From positions 124,001 to 188,000 of the forward strand of contig NZ_NJIF01000008.1 of the NCBI RefSeq assembly GCF_002209555.1: 64,000 bases of DNA, written 5' to 3'. The notes under the pieces were generated by a model. The model was not told the DNA's origin and searched no databases. It was given only the letters and a program-made list of their open reading frames with translations. Made by a program: the position numbers and the translations under genes. The DNA is from Achromobacter insolitus. Lineage in GTDB: Bacteria > Pseudomonadota > Gammaproteobacteria > Burkholderiales > Burkholderiaceae_B. Shown here piece by piece: positions 51,981-62,729 of the stretch (the stretch's first letter is position 1; every line of letters begins with the position of its first letter).

Positions 51981-53141
51981 ATGAACCACGCCCTGACCCG
52001 GGCTGCGCTTGCCGCGGCTCTGACGCTCGCCGCCACCGGCGCCCAGGCCGCCGACAAGATCAAGGTCGGCTTCATGCTGCCCTACAGCGGCACCTACGCC
52101 GCGCTGGGCAACGCCATCGAGAACGGCTTCAAACTGTATGTCGCCGAGCAAGGCGGAAAGCTGGGTGGACGCGAGATCGAATACTTCAAGGTGGACGACG
52201 AGTCCAACCCCGCCAAGGCCGCCGAAAACGCCAACCGCCTGATCAAACGCGACCAGGTGGATGTGCTGATCGGCACCGTGCACTCAGGGGTGGCGATGGC
52301 GCTGGCCAAGGCCGCCAAGGATGCCGACACCACGCTGATCGTGACCAACGCGGGCGCCAACGCCATTACCGGTCCGCTGTGCGGCCCGGGCATTTTCCGC
52401 ACATCGTTCACCAATTGGCAGCCAGCCTACGCCATGGGTCCGGTGGCCTTTGCCAAGGGCCATAAGACAGCCGTCACCATCACCTGGAAATATGCGGCCG
52501 GCGACGAGGCCATCGGCGGCTTCAAGGAAGGCTTCGAAAAGGCCGGCGGCAAGGTCGTGAAGGAACTGAGCCTGCCGTTTCCGAACGTGGAGTTCCAGCC
52601 GCTTCTGACCGAGATCGCCGCGTTGAAGCCAGACATGGTGTTCACCTTCTTCGCGGGCGGCGGAGCCGTGAAGTTCGTGCAGGACTACCATGCGGCCGGC
52701 CTGGGCAAGACCATCCCGCTGTACGGCTCGGGCTTTCTCACCGACGGCACGCTGGAGGCCCAGGGCGCTTCAGCGCAAGGCCTGCTGACCACGCTGCACT
52801 ACGCCGACGGCTTGAACACGCCGCGTGACAATGCCTTCCGCGCCGATTACAGCAAGGCATACAAGGCGCAGCCCGACGTCTACGCGGTGCAGGGCTATGA
52901 CGCGGCGCAGCTGATGCAATCGGGCCTGGCCGCGGTCAAGGGCGATTTCGCCAAGAAAGAGGATTTCCGCAAGGCCATGCGCGGCGCCACGGTGGATAGC
53001 CCGCGCGGCCCCTTCACGCTGTCCAGCGCCGGCAATCCCGTGCAGGACATCTATCTGCGCCGCGTCGACGGACTGGAGAACAAGGTCGTGGACGTCGCGG
53101 TGAAGAAGCTGGCCGATCCGGCCCGCGGCTGCAAGCTCTGA
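51981..53141 (+). CDS. Branched-chain-type ABC substrate-binding protein, candidate benzoate binder
   Basis: This 386-residue periplasmic protein has a Sec signal (TRAALAAALTLAATGAQA) and a mature start KIKVGFMLPYSGTYAALGNA typical of Leu/Ile/Val-type binding proteins. It is followed by all four other transporter genes and preceded by benzoate-CoA ligase, so benzoate or an analogue is the likely ligand. It starts 36 bp after the hydrolase gene. Confidence 0.9.
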   Translation: MNHALTRAALAAALTLAATGAQAADKIKVGFMLPYSGTYAALGNAIENGFKLYVAEQGGKLGGREIEYFKVDDESNPAKAAENANRLIKRDQVDVLIGTVHSGVAMALAKAAKDADTTLIVTNAGANAITGPLCGPGIFRTSFTNWQPAYAMGPVAFAKGHKTAVTITWKYAAGDEAIGGFKEGFEKAGGKVVKELSLPFPNVEFQPLLTEIAALKPDMVFTFFAGGGAVKFVQDYHAAGLGKTIPLYGSGFLTDGTLEAQGASAQGLLTTLHYADGLNTPRDNAFRADYSKAYKAQPDVYAVQGYDAAQLMQSGLAAVKGDFAKKEDFRKAMRGATVDSPRGPFTLSSAGNPVQDIYLRRVDGLENKVVDVAVKKLADPARGCKL

Positions 53142-53172
53142 CACCTGCTGCAATCCGCCACAGGGAGGCCCC

Positions 53173-54054
53173 ATGGACATCAGCATCCTGCTCATCCAGA
53201 GCCTGAACGCTTTCCAGTACGGCTTGCTGCTGTTCCTGGTGGCCAGCGGGCTTACGCTGATCTTCGGCATCATGGGCATCATCAACCTTGCCCACGGCAG
53301 TTTCTACATGATAGGGGCGTACATGGCCTTCGCCCTGGGCCCGGCCGTCGACCGCTGGCTGGGCGGCGGCTTTCTCGCCACGCTGGCCGTCTGCGTGCTG
53401 GCGGCCGGCGCGCTGGGCTATCTGCTGGAGGCCGCCTTCTTCAGCTACCTGTACAAGCGCAACCACCTGCAGCAAGTGCTGATGACCTATGGCTTGATCC
53501 TGGTCTTCGAAGAGCTGCGCAGCATCCTGGTTGGCAATGACGTTCACGGTGTGCCGCTGCCCGCGTGGCTGCAAGGCAGCATCGCGCTGGGTGATGTGAT
53601 GACCTATCCGGTTTACCGGCTGTTCATCTCGGCGGTCGGCATTGCGGTGGCGCTGCTGTTGTACTGGGTCATCACGCGCACACGGCTGGGCATGATGCTG
53701 CGGGCAGGCGCGAGCAACCGCGAAATGATCGGCTCGCTGGGCATAGACATCAACAAACTCTACCGCCTGGTGTTCGCGGCGGGCGTGGCGCTGGCCGCCC
53801 TGGCGGGCAGCATCGCCGCGCCGGTGTCTTCCGTCTATCCGGGCATGGGCAATGGGGTGCTCATCATCTGCTTCGTCGTGGTCGTGATCGGCGGCATCGG
53901 CTCGATCCGCGGCGCATTCCTGGCCGCAATGCTGGTGGGCGTGGTGGAAACGTTCGGCCAGGTGCTGTTTCCGTCCGCGGCAGGCGTGCTGGTTTACCTG
54001 CTGATGGCATTCATACTTCTTTGCAAGCCCGAAGGGCTGTTCAAGCAGGGCTGA
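53173..54054 (+). CDS. Branched-chain-type ABC permease LivH-like
   Basis: This 293-residue permease has about eight membrane segments and the LivH-type pattern FGIMGIINLAHGSFYMIGAY; its coupling region reads MLRAGASNREMIGSLGIDI. GGGAGG precedes the ATG. The LivM-like gene starts 2 bp after its stop. Confidence 0.93.
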   Translation: MDISILLIQSLNAFQYGLLLFLVASGLTLIFGIMGIINLAHGSFYMIGAYMAFALGPAVDRWLGGGFLATLAVCVLAAGALGYLLEAAFFSYLYKRNHLQQVLMTYGLILVFEELRSILVGNDVHGVPLPAWLQGSIALGDVMTYPVYRLFISAVGIAVALLLYWVITRTRLGMMLRAGASNREMIGSLGIDINKLYRLVFAAGVALAALAGSIAAPVSSVYPGMGNGVLIICFVVVVIGGIGSIRGAFLAAMLVGVVETFGQVLFPSAAGVLVYLLMAFILLCKPEGLFKQG

Positions 54055-54056
54055 CC

Positions 54057-55085
54057 ATGTTGAACCGACTATTGCCCCTTGCGGCGCTGCTGGCCCTGGC
54101 GGCCTTTTCCTGGAGCGGCAGCGACTACTACACCGGCCTGGCGATCAAGATCATGATCTATGCGATCTTCGCGCTCAGCCTGCAACTGCTCGTGGGCGGC
54201 GCGGGATTGGTCAGCCTGGGCCACGCCGCCTTCTTCGGCATCGGCGCCTATGCCGCGGCGCTGCTGTCGCCCGAATCCGAAGCCGCCGGCCTTTGGTGGC
54301 TGCTGCCCGCCGCCCTGCTTGCCGCCGCGGCCTACGCGCTTCTGACCGGCGCGCTGGCGCTGCGCACGCGCGGCGTGTACTTCATCATGGTCACGCTGGC
54401 TTTCTCGCAGATGGCCTACTACGTGTTCCACGACACCAAGATCGGCGGCGGCAGCGATGGCATCTATCTGTACTTTCGCCCAGAGCTGTCCGTGGGCGGC
54501 TGGATGCCTTTCGACCTGAGCGACGCCAGGACGTTCTACTTCTTCGTGCTGGCCTGCCTGGCATTGGCCTGGGGCTTTCTGGCGCTGTTGCGGCGTTCGG
54601 CTTTCGGCGCCGCGCTGGCCGGCATACGCATCAACGAACAACGCATGCGCGCGGCGGGCTACTCGACCTATCCATACAAGCTTGCGGCCTATGTGGTGGG
54701 CGCCACGCTGGCCAGCCTGGCGGGATTTCTGTTCGCCCTCAAGGATGGCTTCGTCACCCCGGAATTGCTGGCCTGGGAACAGTCCGGACTGGTGCTGCTG
54801 ATGGTGATCCTGGGCGGCATGGGCAGCCTGGGCGGCGCGGTGCTGGGCACCGTGGCGCTGGTGCTGCTGCAGGAGCTGTTCCAGTCGCAGGAACTGTTCG
54901 GCGAGTACGCGCGCCATTGGCACCTGCCCCTGGGCGTGGCCATCATCGCGCTGGTGGCCCTGTTGCCCAATGGCCTGGCCGGCTTGCCGGCGCAGCTGCG
55001 GCAGCGGCGCGCAGGGCGGGCCCCGGCTCCGGCCTCAAGCACCGCCCCCGCCCGCCTGCCTATCCAGGGAGAACCGCATGTCTGA
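54057..55085 (+). CDS. Branched-chain-type ABC permease LivM-like
   Basis: This 342-residue permease shows the LivM hallmark QLLVGGAGLVSLGHAAFFGI near residues 45-64 and the coupling loop ALAGIRINEQRMRAAGYS. The start is the ATG 2 bp after LivH; an extension upstream would overlap it. Its last codons overlap the LivG start by 8 bp. Confidence 0.93.
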   Translation: MLNRLLPLAALLALAAFSWSGSDYYTGLAIKIMIYAIFALSLQLLVGGAGLVSLGHAAFFGIGAYAAALLSPESEAAGLWWLLPAALLAAAAYALLTGALALRTRGVYFIMVTLAFSQMAYYVFHDTKIGGGSDGIYLYFRPELSVGGWMPFDLSDARTFYFFVLACLALAWGFLALLRRSAFGAALAGIRINEQRMRAAGYSTYPYKLAAYVVGATLASLAGFLFALKDGFVTPELLAWEQSGLVLLMVILGGMGSLGGAVLGTVALVLLQELFQSQELFGEYARHWHLPLGVAIIALVALLPNGLAGLPAQLRQRRAGRAPAPASSTAPARLPIQGEPHV

Positions 55086-55838
55086 CATCCTGCTTGCCGC
55101 CAAGGCGGTCACGCGCCGTTTCGGCGGCCTGACGGCGGTGAATGGCGTATCGCTGGAATTGCAGCGCGGCCAGGTCCACGCCGTCATCGGCACCAATGGC
55201 GCTGGCAAGTCCACGCTGATCAACATCCTGTCGGGCGAACTGGCGCCCAGCAGCGGCCAGGTCATGCTGGGCGGCCGCGACATCACCGCGTGGCGCCAGC
55301 CCGACCGGGCGCGCGCGGGCCTGGGCCGCAGCTATCAGCGGTCTACGATCTTTCCCGAGCTGAGCGTGTTCGAAAACTGCAGACTGGCCGCCCAGGCTCG
55401 GCGCCAACGCTTCTGGCACTGGTGGCGCCCCGCCTCGGAATGCCGCCACAGCGCGGAACTTGCGCGCCACGCGCTGGAGCGCACCGGTCTGGCGGACGAG
55501 GCCACTCGCGAGGCCGGCCTGCTGCCGCACGGCCGCAAGCGGCAGCTGGAGATCGCCATGTGCCTGGCGGGCGAGCCGCAGGTGCTGCTGCTGGACGAAC
55601 CCCTGGCCGGCATGGGCCCCGAGGAAACCGACCGCATCCTGGAACTGTTGGAGACGCTCAAGCCCGGTCACGCCATCCTGCTGGTCGAACACGATATGGA
55701 CGCAGTCTTCCGCGTCGCCGAAACCCTTACCGTCATGGTCAACGGCGCCACCATCGCCAGCGGCACGCCCGCCGATATCCGCGCCAATGCCGATGTGCGC
55801 ACCGCCTACCTGGGCGAAGAAGCGCATGGAGCCAGCCT

Positions 55839-55842
<4 letters not shown>
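55078..55842 (+). CDS. Branched-chain-type ABC ATPase LivG-like
   Basis: This 254-residue ATPase has Walker A IGTNGAGKSTLINILSGEL and Walker B VLLLDEPLAGMGPEETDRI. The ABC signature is replaced by LLPHGRKRQLEIAMCL, the LivG-type form. It overlaps LivM by 8 bp and LivF by 4 bp. Confidence 0.93.
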
Positions 55843-56545
<703 letters not shown>

Positions 56546-56549
<4 letters not shown>

Positions 56550-58105
56550 ATCACGGCTTCGATCAGGAACGGGCCGCGGCGCTTCAGGCCTTCCTGCAGC
56601 GCGCGCGCAAATCCTTCCACGGTGTCCACGCTGACCGCCTCGACTCCCATGCCGCGCGCCAGATGCGTCCATTCGAGGTGCGGTTCTTGCAGATCCAGCA
56701 TGCGCCGGGCGTTGCGTCCCGGCTCCATGACGCCCACGTTCTTCATTTCGCCGTGCAGCGTGGCGTAGGAACGATTGGCCAGGATCACCGTCAGGCAATC
56801 GAGGTTCTCGCGCGCCTGCGTCCACAGTGCCTGCAAGGTGTACATACCGCTGCCGTCCGCCTGCAAGGTGACGACCTTGCGGTCAGGGCAGGCCACCGCC
56901 GCGCCAGTGGCCATGGGCAGGCCGATGCCGATGGCGCCACCGGTCAGCATCAGCCAATCGTGGGGCGCGCTGCTGGCGCTATAGATAGGGAATTCGCGGC
57001 CCTGGGTGATGGACTCGTCGCAGACGATGGCCTGCTCCGGCAAATGGTGCGCGATCAGGATGTTGACGGCGGCGCCGGTCAGCTTGCCGGATTGCGGCAC
57101 TTCGTAGCTGGCGGCCGGCGCAGCCAGGCGCGGGGCGTCCGGCGCAATGCCCAGTTCGTCGGCCAGCCACTCCAGCGCATGCGCCAGGTCCTGCTCGGGC
57201 GTAGCGAGCACGACCTTGTTGGCGTCCGGGGGCGCCAGCAGGCTGGGCTTGCCGGGATAGGCGAAAAAGCCGACCGGCGCTTTCGCGCCCACCAACACCA
57301 GATGCCGCACGTCCTTCAGCTTGGCCACTGCCAGGTCGATCGGATACGGCAGGCGGTCGACCGGAGTGCGCGAGCCGCCGCGTTCGATGCGGCGGTTGGA
57401 GGTTTCCGACACCAGGCGCACGCCGGTGGCGCGCGCAATGCGGCCAGCGGCGTTGAGCGCGCGTTCGCGCAGCGCCGCGCCACCCAGCATCAAGGTCGTG
57501 ACTTCACCGGAACGTATCGCGGCAGCCGCCGCGCGCACCGCTTCGGTCGAGGTCTGGGTCAAGGCCTCGTGCCTGGCGAGTACCGGTGCGCTCGCATTGG
57601 CGGGCAGTTCCGTCCAGGCCGTGTCGGCCGGCAGGATCAGCGTGGCGATGTTGCCCGGCGAGCGGCGCGCCACGCCTACCGCCTCGGCGGCGTCCGCGGA
57701 CAGGTCCGCGGCCTTCATCGTGCGCTTGACCCAGTGCGACATCGGGCGTGCAACGCCCTCCACGTCGCTCGTCAGCGGTGCGTCGTATTGGACGTGGTAG
57801 GTAGCATGATCGCCCACGATGTTGACCATGGGCGTGCGGGCGCGCTTGGCGTTGTGCAGGTTGGCCAGGCCGTTGCCCAGGCCCGGCCCCAGGTGCAACA
57901 AGGTGGCGGCGGGCTTGTCGGCCATGCGCGCGTAGCCGTCGGCCGCGCCCGTCACCACGCCTTCGAACAGGCCCAGCACGCAGCGCATTTTGGGCTTGCG
58001 ATCCAATGCCGCGACAAAGTGCATTTCCGATGTGCCGGGGTTGGCAAAGCAAACATCCACATCGTTGGCAAGCAAGGTATCGCAAAGACTATCAGCGCCG
58101 TTCAT
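56546..58105 (-). CDS. Thiamine diphosphate-dependent enzyme of the acetolactate synthase/benzoylformate decarboxylase superfamily
   Basis: This 519-residue ThDP enzyme has catalytic E48 (GLFEGVVTGAADGYARM), LHLGPGLGNGLANLHNAKRA, and the cofactor motif LQADGSGMYTLQALWTQA with ILANRSYATL. It differs from the other ThDP enzyme of this window in length and in the cofactor motif. The start is the ATG with AGGGA 7 bp upstream. No operon partner: the upstream transporter ATPase is 161 bp away. The substrate is unknown, possibly an aromatic or other 2-oxo acid. Confidence 0.83.
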
Positions 58106-58266
58106 CGTTTTTTCCCTGATCATTTTCCATTGGCGGTGCATGGGCGCATGCGCGCCCGCGTGACATGCATGATAGGTAGCGTAGCCGAAACCGGCTAGAG
58201 CCATTTCAGGGCGCCGTCATGGAACCATTCCACAGGTTCCGCCACGCGGAATTTTCGCAGTCGGCC

Positions 58267-59019
58267 TCAGGCCAGTATTTGCCCCAGGAACGCCTGCGCG
58301 CGCTCGGTGCGCGGCGCGCGGAAGAAATTGTCGGGCGTGTCGGATTCAACAATCGCCCCCTGGTCCATGAAGACCACGCGGTCGCCGACCTCGCGCGCGA
58401 AACCCATTTCGTGCGTCACGCACACCATGGTCATACCATCGCGGGCGAGCGCCACCATGGTGTCCAGCACTTCCTTGACCATCTCCGGATCCAGCGCGGA
58501 AGTGGGCTCATCGAACAGCATGATCTTCGGCCGCATGCACAAGGCCCGGGCAATCGCCACGCGCTGCTTCTGCCCGCCTGACAACTGGCCCGGATATTTG
58601 GCTGCATGCTGCGGGATCTTTACCCGTTCCAGGTATTCCATGGCCCGGGACTCGGCCTCCTCGCGCGGCACTCCTTTCACCAGCATCGGGGCCAGCGTGC
58701 AGTTCTCCAGCACCGTCAGATGCGGGAACAGGTTGAAGTGCTGGAACACCATGCCGACCTCGGCGCGGATGCGCTCGATATTCTTCAGATCGTCGTTCAG
58801 CTCGATGCCGTCCACCACAATGCGCCCTTTCTGGTGTTCCTCCAGCCGGTTCAGGAGCCTGATGGTGGTGGACTTGCCGGAACCTGACGGTCCGCACAGG
58901 ATCAGCTTCTCGCCCGGCAGCACTTCCAGCGCAAGATCGTCCAGCACCTTGAAGTCGCCATACCATTTGCATACGCCCTGCATCGTGATGATAGGGGCGG
59001 CGTAGTTCAATCCATCCAT
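58267..59019 (-). CDS. Polar amino-acid ABC ATPase, GlnQ-like
   Basis: This 250-residue ATPase has Walker [19 protein letters not shown], signature [17 protein letters not shown], Walker [17 protein letters not shown] and the switch His in [13 protein letters not shown]. These are the polar amino acid (His/Gln) family hallmarks. An ATG eight codons earlier would overlap the permease end by 20 bp; the shorter version is used. It is the last gene of the four-gene operon. Confidence 0.92.
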   Translation of the reverse strand: MDGLNYAAPIITMQGVCKWYGDFKVLDDLALEVLPGEKLILCGPSGSGKSTTIRLLNRLEEHQKGRIVVDGIELNDDLKNIERIRAEVGMVFQHFNLFPHLTVLENCTLAPMLVKGVPREEAESRAMEYLERVKIPQHAAKYPGQLSGGQKQRVAIARALCMRPKIMLFDEPTSALDPEMVKEVLDTMVALARDGMTMVCVTHEMGFAREVGDRVVFMDQGAIVESDTPDNFFRAPRTERAQAFLGQILA

Positions 59020-59023
59020 CGCA

Positions 59024-59716
59024 TCAGGCCTTGGAAATGTCATGGTTTTCGCCCGCGCCGCTCCAATAGCCCGGCACGGTCAGGCGTTTTTCGGAACGGC
59101 GGAACACGTAGGACAGCACGCTGCACATGGCGAAATAGATGATCCCCACCATGGTGTAGACGGTCAGCGCCTGGAAGGTGGCTCCCGCCAGCATCTCGCC
59201 GGCGCGCATCAGCTCATAGACGCTGATGACGGCAACCAGCGACGTTTCCTTGATCAGCACCAACGCGTAGTTGCCCAGCGCCGGGAACACGGTGCGCAAT
59301 GCCTGAGGCAACACGATGCGGCGCAGCCGCTGCATCTTGCCCAGTCCCAGCGCGCGCGCCGCCTCGTACTGGCCGGAGTCCACCGACTGGATGCCGCTGC
59401 GGAAAAGCTCCGCGAGGTAGGCGCCAAAATTCAGCGTCAGGCCCAGCACGCCGGCGACGAAGCCGTTGATGACCACGCCCATTTCCGGCAGGCCGTAATA
59501 GATGTAGAACAGCTGCAGCAGTAGCGGCGTGCCGCGTATCACATCTATGTAGAAGCGCGCGCCCCGGCTGAGCAGCCGCGACGGCGACAGGCGGCACAGA
59601 CAGACGAGCAGGCCCAGGGCCACCGCCAGGAATGCCGAACAGAAAAACAGCGCCAGGGTCCAGACCGTGCCCTCGGCCAGAGGGGTCAGGTACATGCGCA
59701 GGGTTTCGAGATCCAC
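59024..59716 (-). CDS. Polar amino-acid ABC permease, HisM/GlnP-like
   Basis: This 230-residue permease has about five membrane segments and the loop [20 protein letters not shown] ending in LPQALR, the EAA motif of amino-acid permeases. [20 protein letters not shown] is typical of the family. It begins 30 bp after the binding protein. Only one permease is present, so a homodimer is likely. Confidence 0.93.
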   Translation of the reverse strand: MDLETLRMYLTPLAEGTVWTLALFFCSAFLAVALGLLVCLCRLSPSRLLSRGARFYIDVIRGTPLLLQLFYIYYGLPEMGVVINGFVAGVLGLTLNFGAYLAELFRSGIQSVDSGQYEAARALGLGKMQRLRRIVLPQALRTVFPALGNYALVLIKETSLVAVISVYELMRAGEMLAGATFQALTVYTMVGIIYFAMCSVLSYVFRRSEKRLTVPGYWSGAGENHDISKA

Positions 59717-59746
59717 GTCGTGCTCCTTATCCGTGCCGCTGCCGCG

Positions 59747-60535
59747 TCACTTGCTCATCAGGTCGGCAACGCCCCACTTCTGCCCGATGGCGGCGAGTTC
59801 GCCGTTCTGCTTCATTTGCGCCAGCGCGCCGTTGACTGCCTCCAGCAACGCGGCGTTGCCCTTTTGCACGGCCATGCCCACCTGCCACTTGCGCTGTGGC
59901 TGGTAGCCCGTATCGAGCTTCACGCCCGGGATGTTCTTGGTCTTGATCTGGTAGATGATGCTGGGCGGATCCACGATGCCCAGGTCGATGCGTCCAGCCC
60001 GAACGTCGGCCAGCAGCGTGGAGTAGTCCTGGTAGGTCGACACTTTGGTGCCGGGCATGTCCTTGATCATGTTGAACTGCACCGAATCCACCAGCACGCC
60101 GACGCGCTGGCCCTTCATGTCCTCGAACTTGGCGTACTTCTTGTCCGCCTTGTCGCTGACCACGATGCCCTCGCCCCATTCATAGACCGGCGCCGAAAAA
60201 TCGATGGCGCGTGCACGCTCTTCGGTGATGAAGAGCGGCGCGGACATGACGTCGGCTCGCCCCGAGGTCAGTGTGGGAATCAGGCCGGAGAACGGCACGT
60301 CGGACAGTTTGTCCGAGACCTTCAGGTGCTTGGCCACGGCGGCGGCCACGTCCACCATGATGCCTTCGAGCTGATTCGACTTCGGATTCTTGAAGCCGTG
60401 CGGCGGCGCGGACGCCGTGGTCACCACGTTCAGGCTCTGATCCGCGCGGATCTCCTCCAGCGTGCGCGCCTGCGCACCGGCTTGGGCCAGCAGGCCGGCA
60501 GTGGCCAGACCCAGCAGAATGGATTTGAGTTTCAT
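59747..60535 (-). CDS. Polar amino-acid-type ABC substrate-binding protein
   Basis: This 262-residue protein has a Sec signal (MKLKSILLGLATAGLLAQAG, cleaved after AQA) and the pattern LEEIRADQSLNVVTTASAPP. GGGG lies 8 bp before the ATG. It follows the ureohydrolase-like gene by 42 bp. The ligand may be a guanidino or amidino amino acid if the hydrolase and transporter share a substrate; this is inference. Confidence 0.9.
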   Translation of the reverse strand: MKLKSILLGLATAGLLAQAGAQARTLEEIRADQSLNVVTTASAPPHGFKNPKSNQLEGIMVDVAAAVAKHLKVSDKLSDVPFSGLIPTLTSGRADVMSAPLFITEERARAIDFSAPVYEWGEGIVVSDKADKKYAKFEDMKGQRVGVLVDSVQFNMIKDMPGTKVSTYQDYSTLLADVRAGRIDLGIVDPPSIIYQIKTKNIPGVKLDTGYQPQRKWQVGMAVQKGNAALLEAVNGALAQMKQNGELAAIGQKWGVADLMSK

Positions 60536-60577
60536 CGTTTTCCCCTTGAATGAAGTCATCGGAGGGTTTGCGCCGGC

Positions 60578-61531
60578 TCAGGCCGGACGCCCCTGCGGAT
60601 ACTGCTGCACCGCTACCGCCGCCAGCGCGCAGAATTCCTGCATGACGGTGGCGGCCAGGAAGGCCGTGGCCCCCTGCACGTCTTGCGGCGGCGACACGGT
60701 GTTGACGTCGAACGCCACGAAGTTCAGGCCCGCCAGCTGACGCAGCAGCGCCAGCCCTTCCTTGGCGGAAAGCCCGCCCCACTCCGGCGTGCACACGCCC
60801 GGCGCGCAGGAGGGATCGAAGATGTCCATATCGAAGCACAGGTACACGGGCCGCTGGCCGATGCGCTGCTTGATCTCGGCCAGGGCGCCCTTCTGGTCCT
60901 GGTCGAAATCGTCGTAGGGCAGGATCGTGTAGCCGACCTCGCGGCCGAACTCCAACACGCCCGGCATGAAGGAACTGCCACGCGTGCCGACGTGGAAGCT
61001 GGACGCAACGTCCAGCAATCCTTCTTCGGCGGCACGCGTGAACGTGGTCGCCGTGTTGTACCCGGGTATGGGGTAAGTGTCGGTGTGCGAATCGAAATGC
61101 AGCACCACGAAATCAGGATGGCGGCGCGCCACGGCTCGCAGCTGCGGCAGCGTGACCGCGCCATCGCCCCCCATGGAAATCGGAATGGCGCCCGCATCCA
61201 GAATGGCGCCGATGCCAGCCTCGATGAGCGGGTAGGAGGCATCCGGATCGCCCGGATGGCAAGCCACGTTGCCGACATCGATGGCACGCAGGAACTCCGG
61301 CGGATTGTCGATGCCATGGCGCCGGAAGATGTCGATGGGCCGCAGCAGCCGGGATTGCTCGCGGATCGCATCCGGTCCCTGGCGCGAACCGACACGGAAC
61401 GGGTGCGTGCCGCAATCGAACGGAATGCCCACTACGCAGGCGCGCGCCGCGCCCGTGCCCGTGGCGCGGGCGGAAGGCAGGCCCATGAACCCCGCGACGG
61501 GATGAAAACAGACTTCGGCTGGCTGCTGCAC
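60578..61531 (-). CDS. Divergent ureohydrolase (agmatinase superfamily) with altered metal site
   Basis: This 317-residue protein belongs to the arginase/agmatinase superfamily: D147-S-H149-T-D151 (FDSHTD) and D234/D236 (CFDMDIFDPS). However the usual GGDHS reads GGDGAVT, putting Gly124 where the histidine metal ligand should be, and the HG-x-x-F loop reads NTATTF. Five of six ligands remain. It starts with GTG and an AGGAG site 7 bp before it; a TTG 21 codons upstream is not supported. It heads the operon with an amino-acid importer. It may hydrolyse an amidino compound with one metal or have a changed activity. Confidence 0.85.
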   Translation of the reverse strand: MQQPAEVCFHPVAGFMGLPSARATGTGAARACVVGIPFDCGTHPFRVGSRQGPDAIREQSRLLRPIDIFRRHGIDNPPEFLRAIDVGNVACHPGDPDASYPLIEAGIGAILDAGAIPISMGGDGAVTLPQLRAVARRHPDFVVLHFDSHTDTYPIPGYNTATTFTRAAEEGLLDVASSFHVGTRGSSFMPGVLEFGREVGYTILPYDDFDQDQKGALAEIKQRIGQRPVYLCFDMDIFDPSCAPGVCTPEWGGLSAKEGLALLRQLAGLNFVAFDVNTVSPPQDVQGATAFLAATVMQEFCALAAVAVQQYPQGRPA

Positions 61532-61538
61532 AACTCGG

Positions 61539-61543
61539 CTCCT
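61539..61543 (-). promoter_or_regulatory. AGGAG ribosome site fixing the GTG start
   Basis: Read on the minus strand the AGGAG lies 7 bp before GTG at 61531, a standard spacing. No comparable site precedes the longer TTG frame. Confidence 0.65.
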
Positions 61544-61657
61544 GTGTGACGACCCGTCCTCTCGAACCGGGCCTGGATCACTATTTAGATTCAATCAAAT
61601 CGCTGTGCGATATGATCATGTCGAAATAAGAGTAGCGTGCGTACAAGCATCCGGCCA

Positions 61658-61677
61658 ATTAGGGAGTTTCCCCTAAT
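61658..61677. promoter_or_regulatory. Inverted repeat ATTAGGG-N6-CCCTAAT upstream of the ureohydrolase operon
   Basis: A perfect 7-bp inverted repeat with a 6-bp spacer is in the AT-rich gap between the IclR gene stop and the ureohydrolase GTG, 127 bp upstream of the latter. It is a good operator candidate for the IclR regulator, whose gene is next to it. Confidence 0.5.
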
Positions 61678-61760
61678 CGGATTTATGAATACCCTACTTA
61701 TTTAGTATGAAATTAGTCCGCAAAGCGGCCCGCGCGATGCCCCGGCAAGGCAGCCGCGAA

Positions 61761-62627
61761 TCAACCCTCGTCGCTTGCGAACGGCATCGCGTCGCGCAAG
61801 GCGCCGCCCGGCGGCTCCATTTCATAGAACGGGCGCGACCGCCCCAACGTGCGCGACGCGCTGATAGCGTGCGCCGTTTCCACCACTTGCGGGCCGAACA
61901 CCGCCTGCGCCTGCTCGAATGACCAACGGCTGGACGGCACCGACACGTTGACCGCCCCCACCGGCGTGCCGCCGGCATCCAGCACCGCGGCGCTGACCGT
62001 GATGTCGCCGGGATAGAACTCGCCGTCCGAACGCGCATAACCGTGGCGCCGCGCGAAGTCCAGCTCCGCAAGCAACGCGTCCATTTCGGTGATCGTGGCG
62101 GCGGTGTAGGACTTACGGTCACAGCGCTCCAGCAGGTCGCGCGCCACCCCTGGATCCAGCCTGGCGAGCACGGCGCGGCCCGCCGCCGTGCAATACAGCG
62201 GCAGGCGCATGCCCACCGGCATGTTCACGAACATTTCCTTGTGGGTGGCAAAGCGCGCCACATAGACCATGTCCAGACCGTCGGGCTCGGCCAGGCTGCA
62301 GGTTTCCTGGCTGTTGCGGTTGAGCGAGTGCAGGAACGGATTGCCACCCAGCACCAGCGGGCTGGTCTGGACGTACTTCATGCCCAGTTCCAGCGACCAG
62401 GGCCCCAGCGAAAACTTCTTGCTCAGAGGATCCTTGCGCAAATAACCCAAGGTCCACAAGGTATGGGCGAAGCGCTGCACCGAACTCTTGCTCAGGCCAG
62501 TGGCATCCGCCAGTTCCGGCAAGGTCATGGCAGGCTGGCCCTCGCTGAAGGCTCGGAGCACGGAAACGCCGCGCGCCAGCGCGGCGATGAACAAAGGGGA
62601 ATCCTCGGCGTTTCGGATTTGCGTCAT
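61761..62627 (-). CDS. IclR-family transcriptional regulator
   Basis: This 288-residue protein has HTH (FIAALARGVSVLRAFSEGQP and DATGLSKSSVQRFAHTLWTL) and an IclR effector domain with PVGMRLPLYCTAAGRAVLARL. The ATG at MTQIRNAEDS is used; longer in-frame extensions contain no homologous sequence. It precedes the ureohydrolase operon in the same direction with a 229-bp gap containing an inverted repeat, and is the likely local regulator. Confidence 0.9.
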   Translation of the reverse strand: MTQIRNAEDSPLFIAALARGVSVLRAFSEGQPAMTLPELADATGLSKSSVQRFAHTLWTLGYLRKDPLSKKFSLGPWSLELGMKYVQTSPLVLGGNPFLHSLNRNSQETCSLAEPDGLDMVYVARFATHKEMFVNMPVGMRLPLYCTAAGRAVLARLDPGVARDLLERCDRKSYTAATITEMDALLAELDFARRHGYARSDGEFYPGDITVSAAVLDAGGTPVGAVNVSVPSSRWSFEQAQAVFGPQVVETAHAISASRTLGRSRPFYEMEPPGGALRDAMPFASDEG

Positions 62628-62729
62628 GGCGCGTGGGGCGTCCAATGGAAAGCGCATAGCGTACCGCATTACGGTGCGAACGTATCGCATGGCGATGTCG
62701 CGCTTTTGTCTTGGGGCGGCCGGGGCGAC

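Noticed and set aside
61532-61594. TTG start adding 21 codons to the divergent ureohydrolase
   Set aside because: No ribosome site precedes the TTG, whereas AGGAG stands 7 bp before the GTG.
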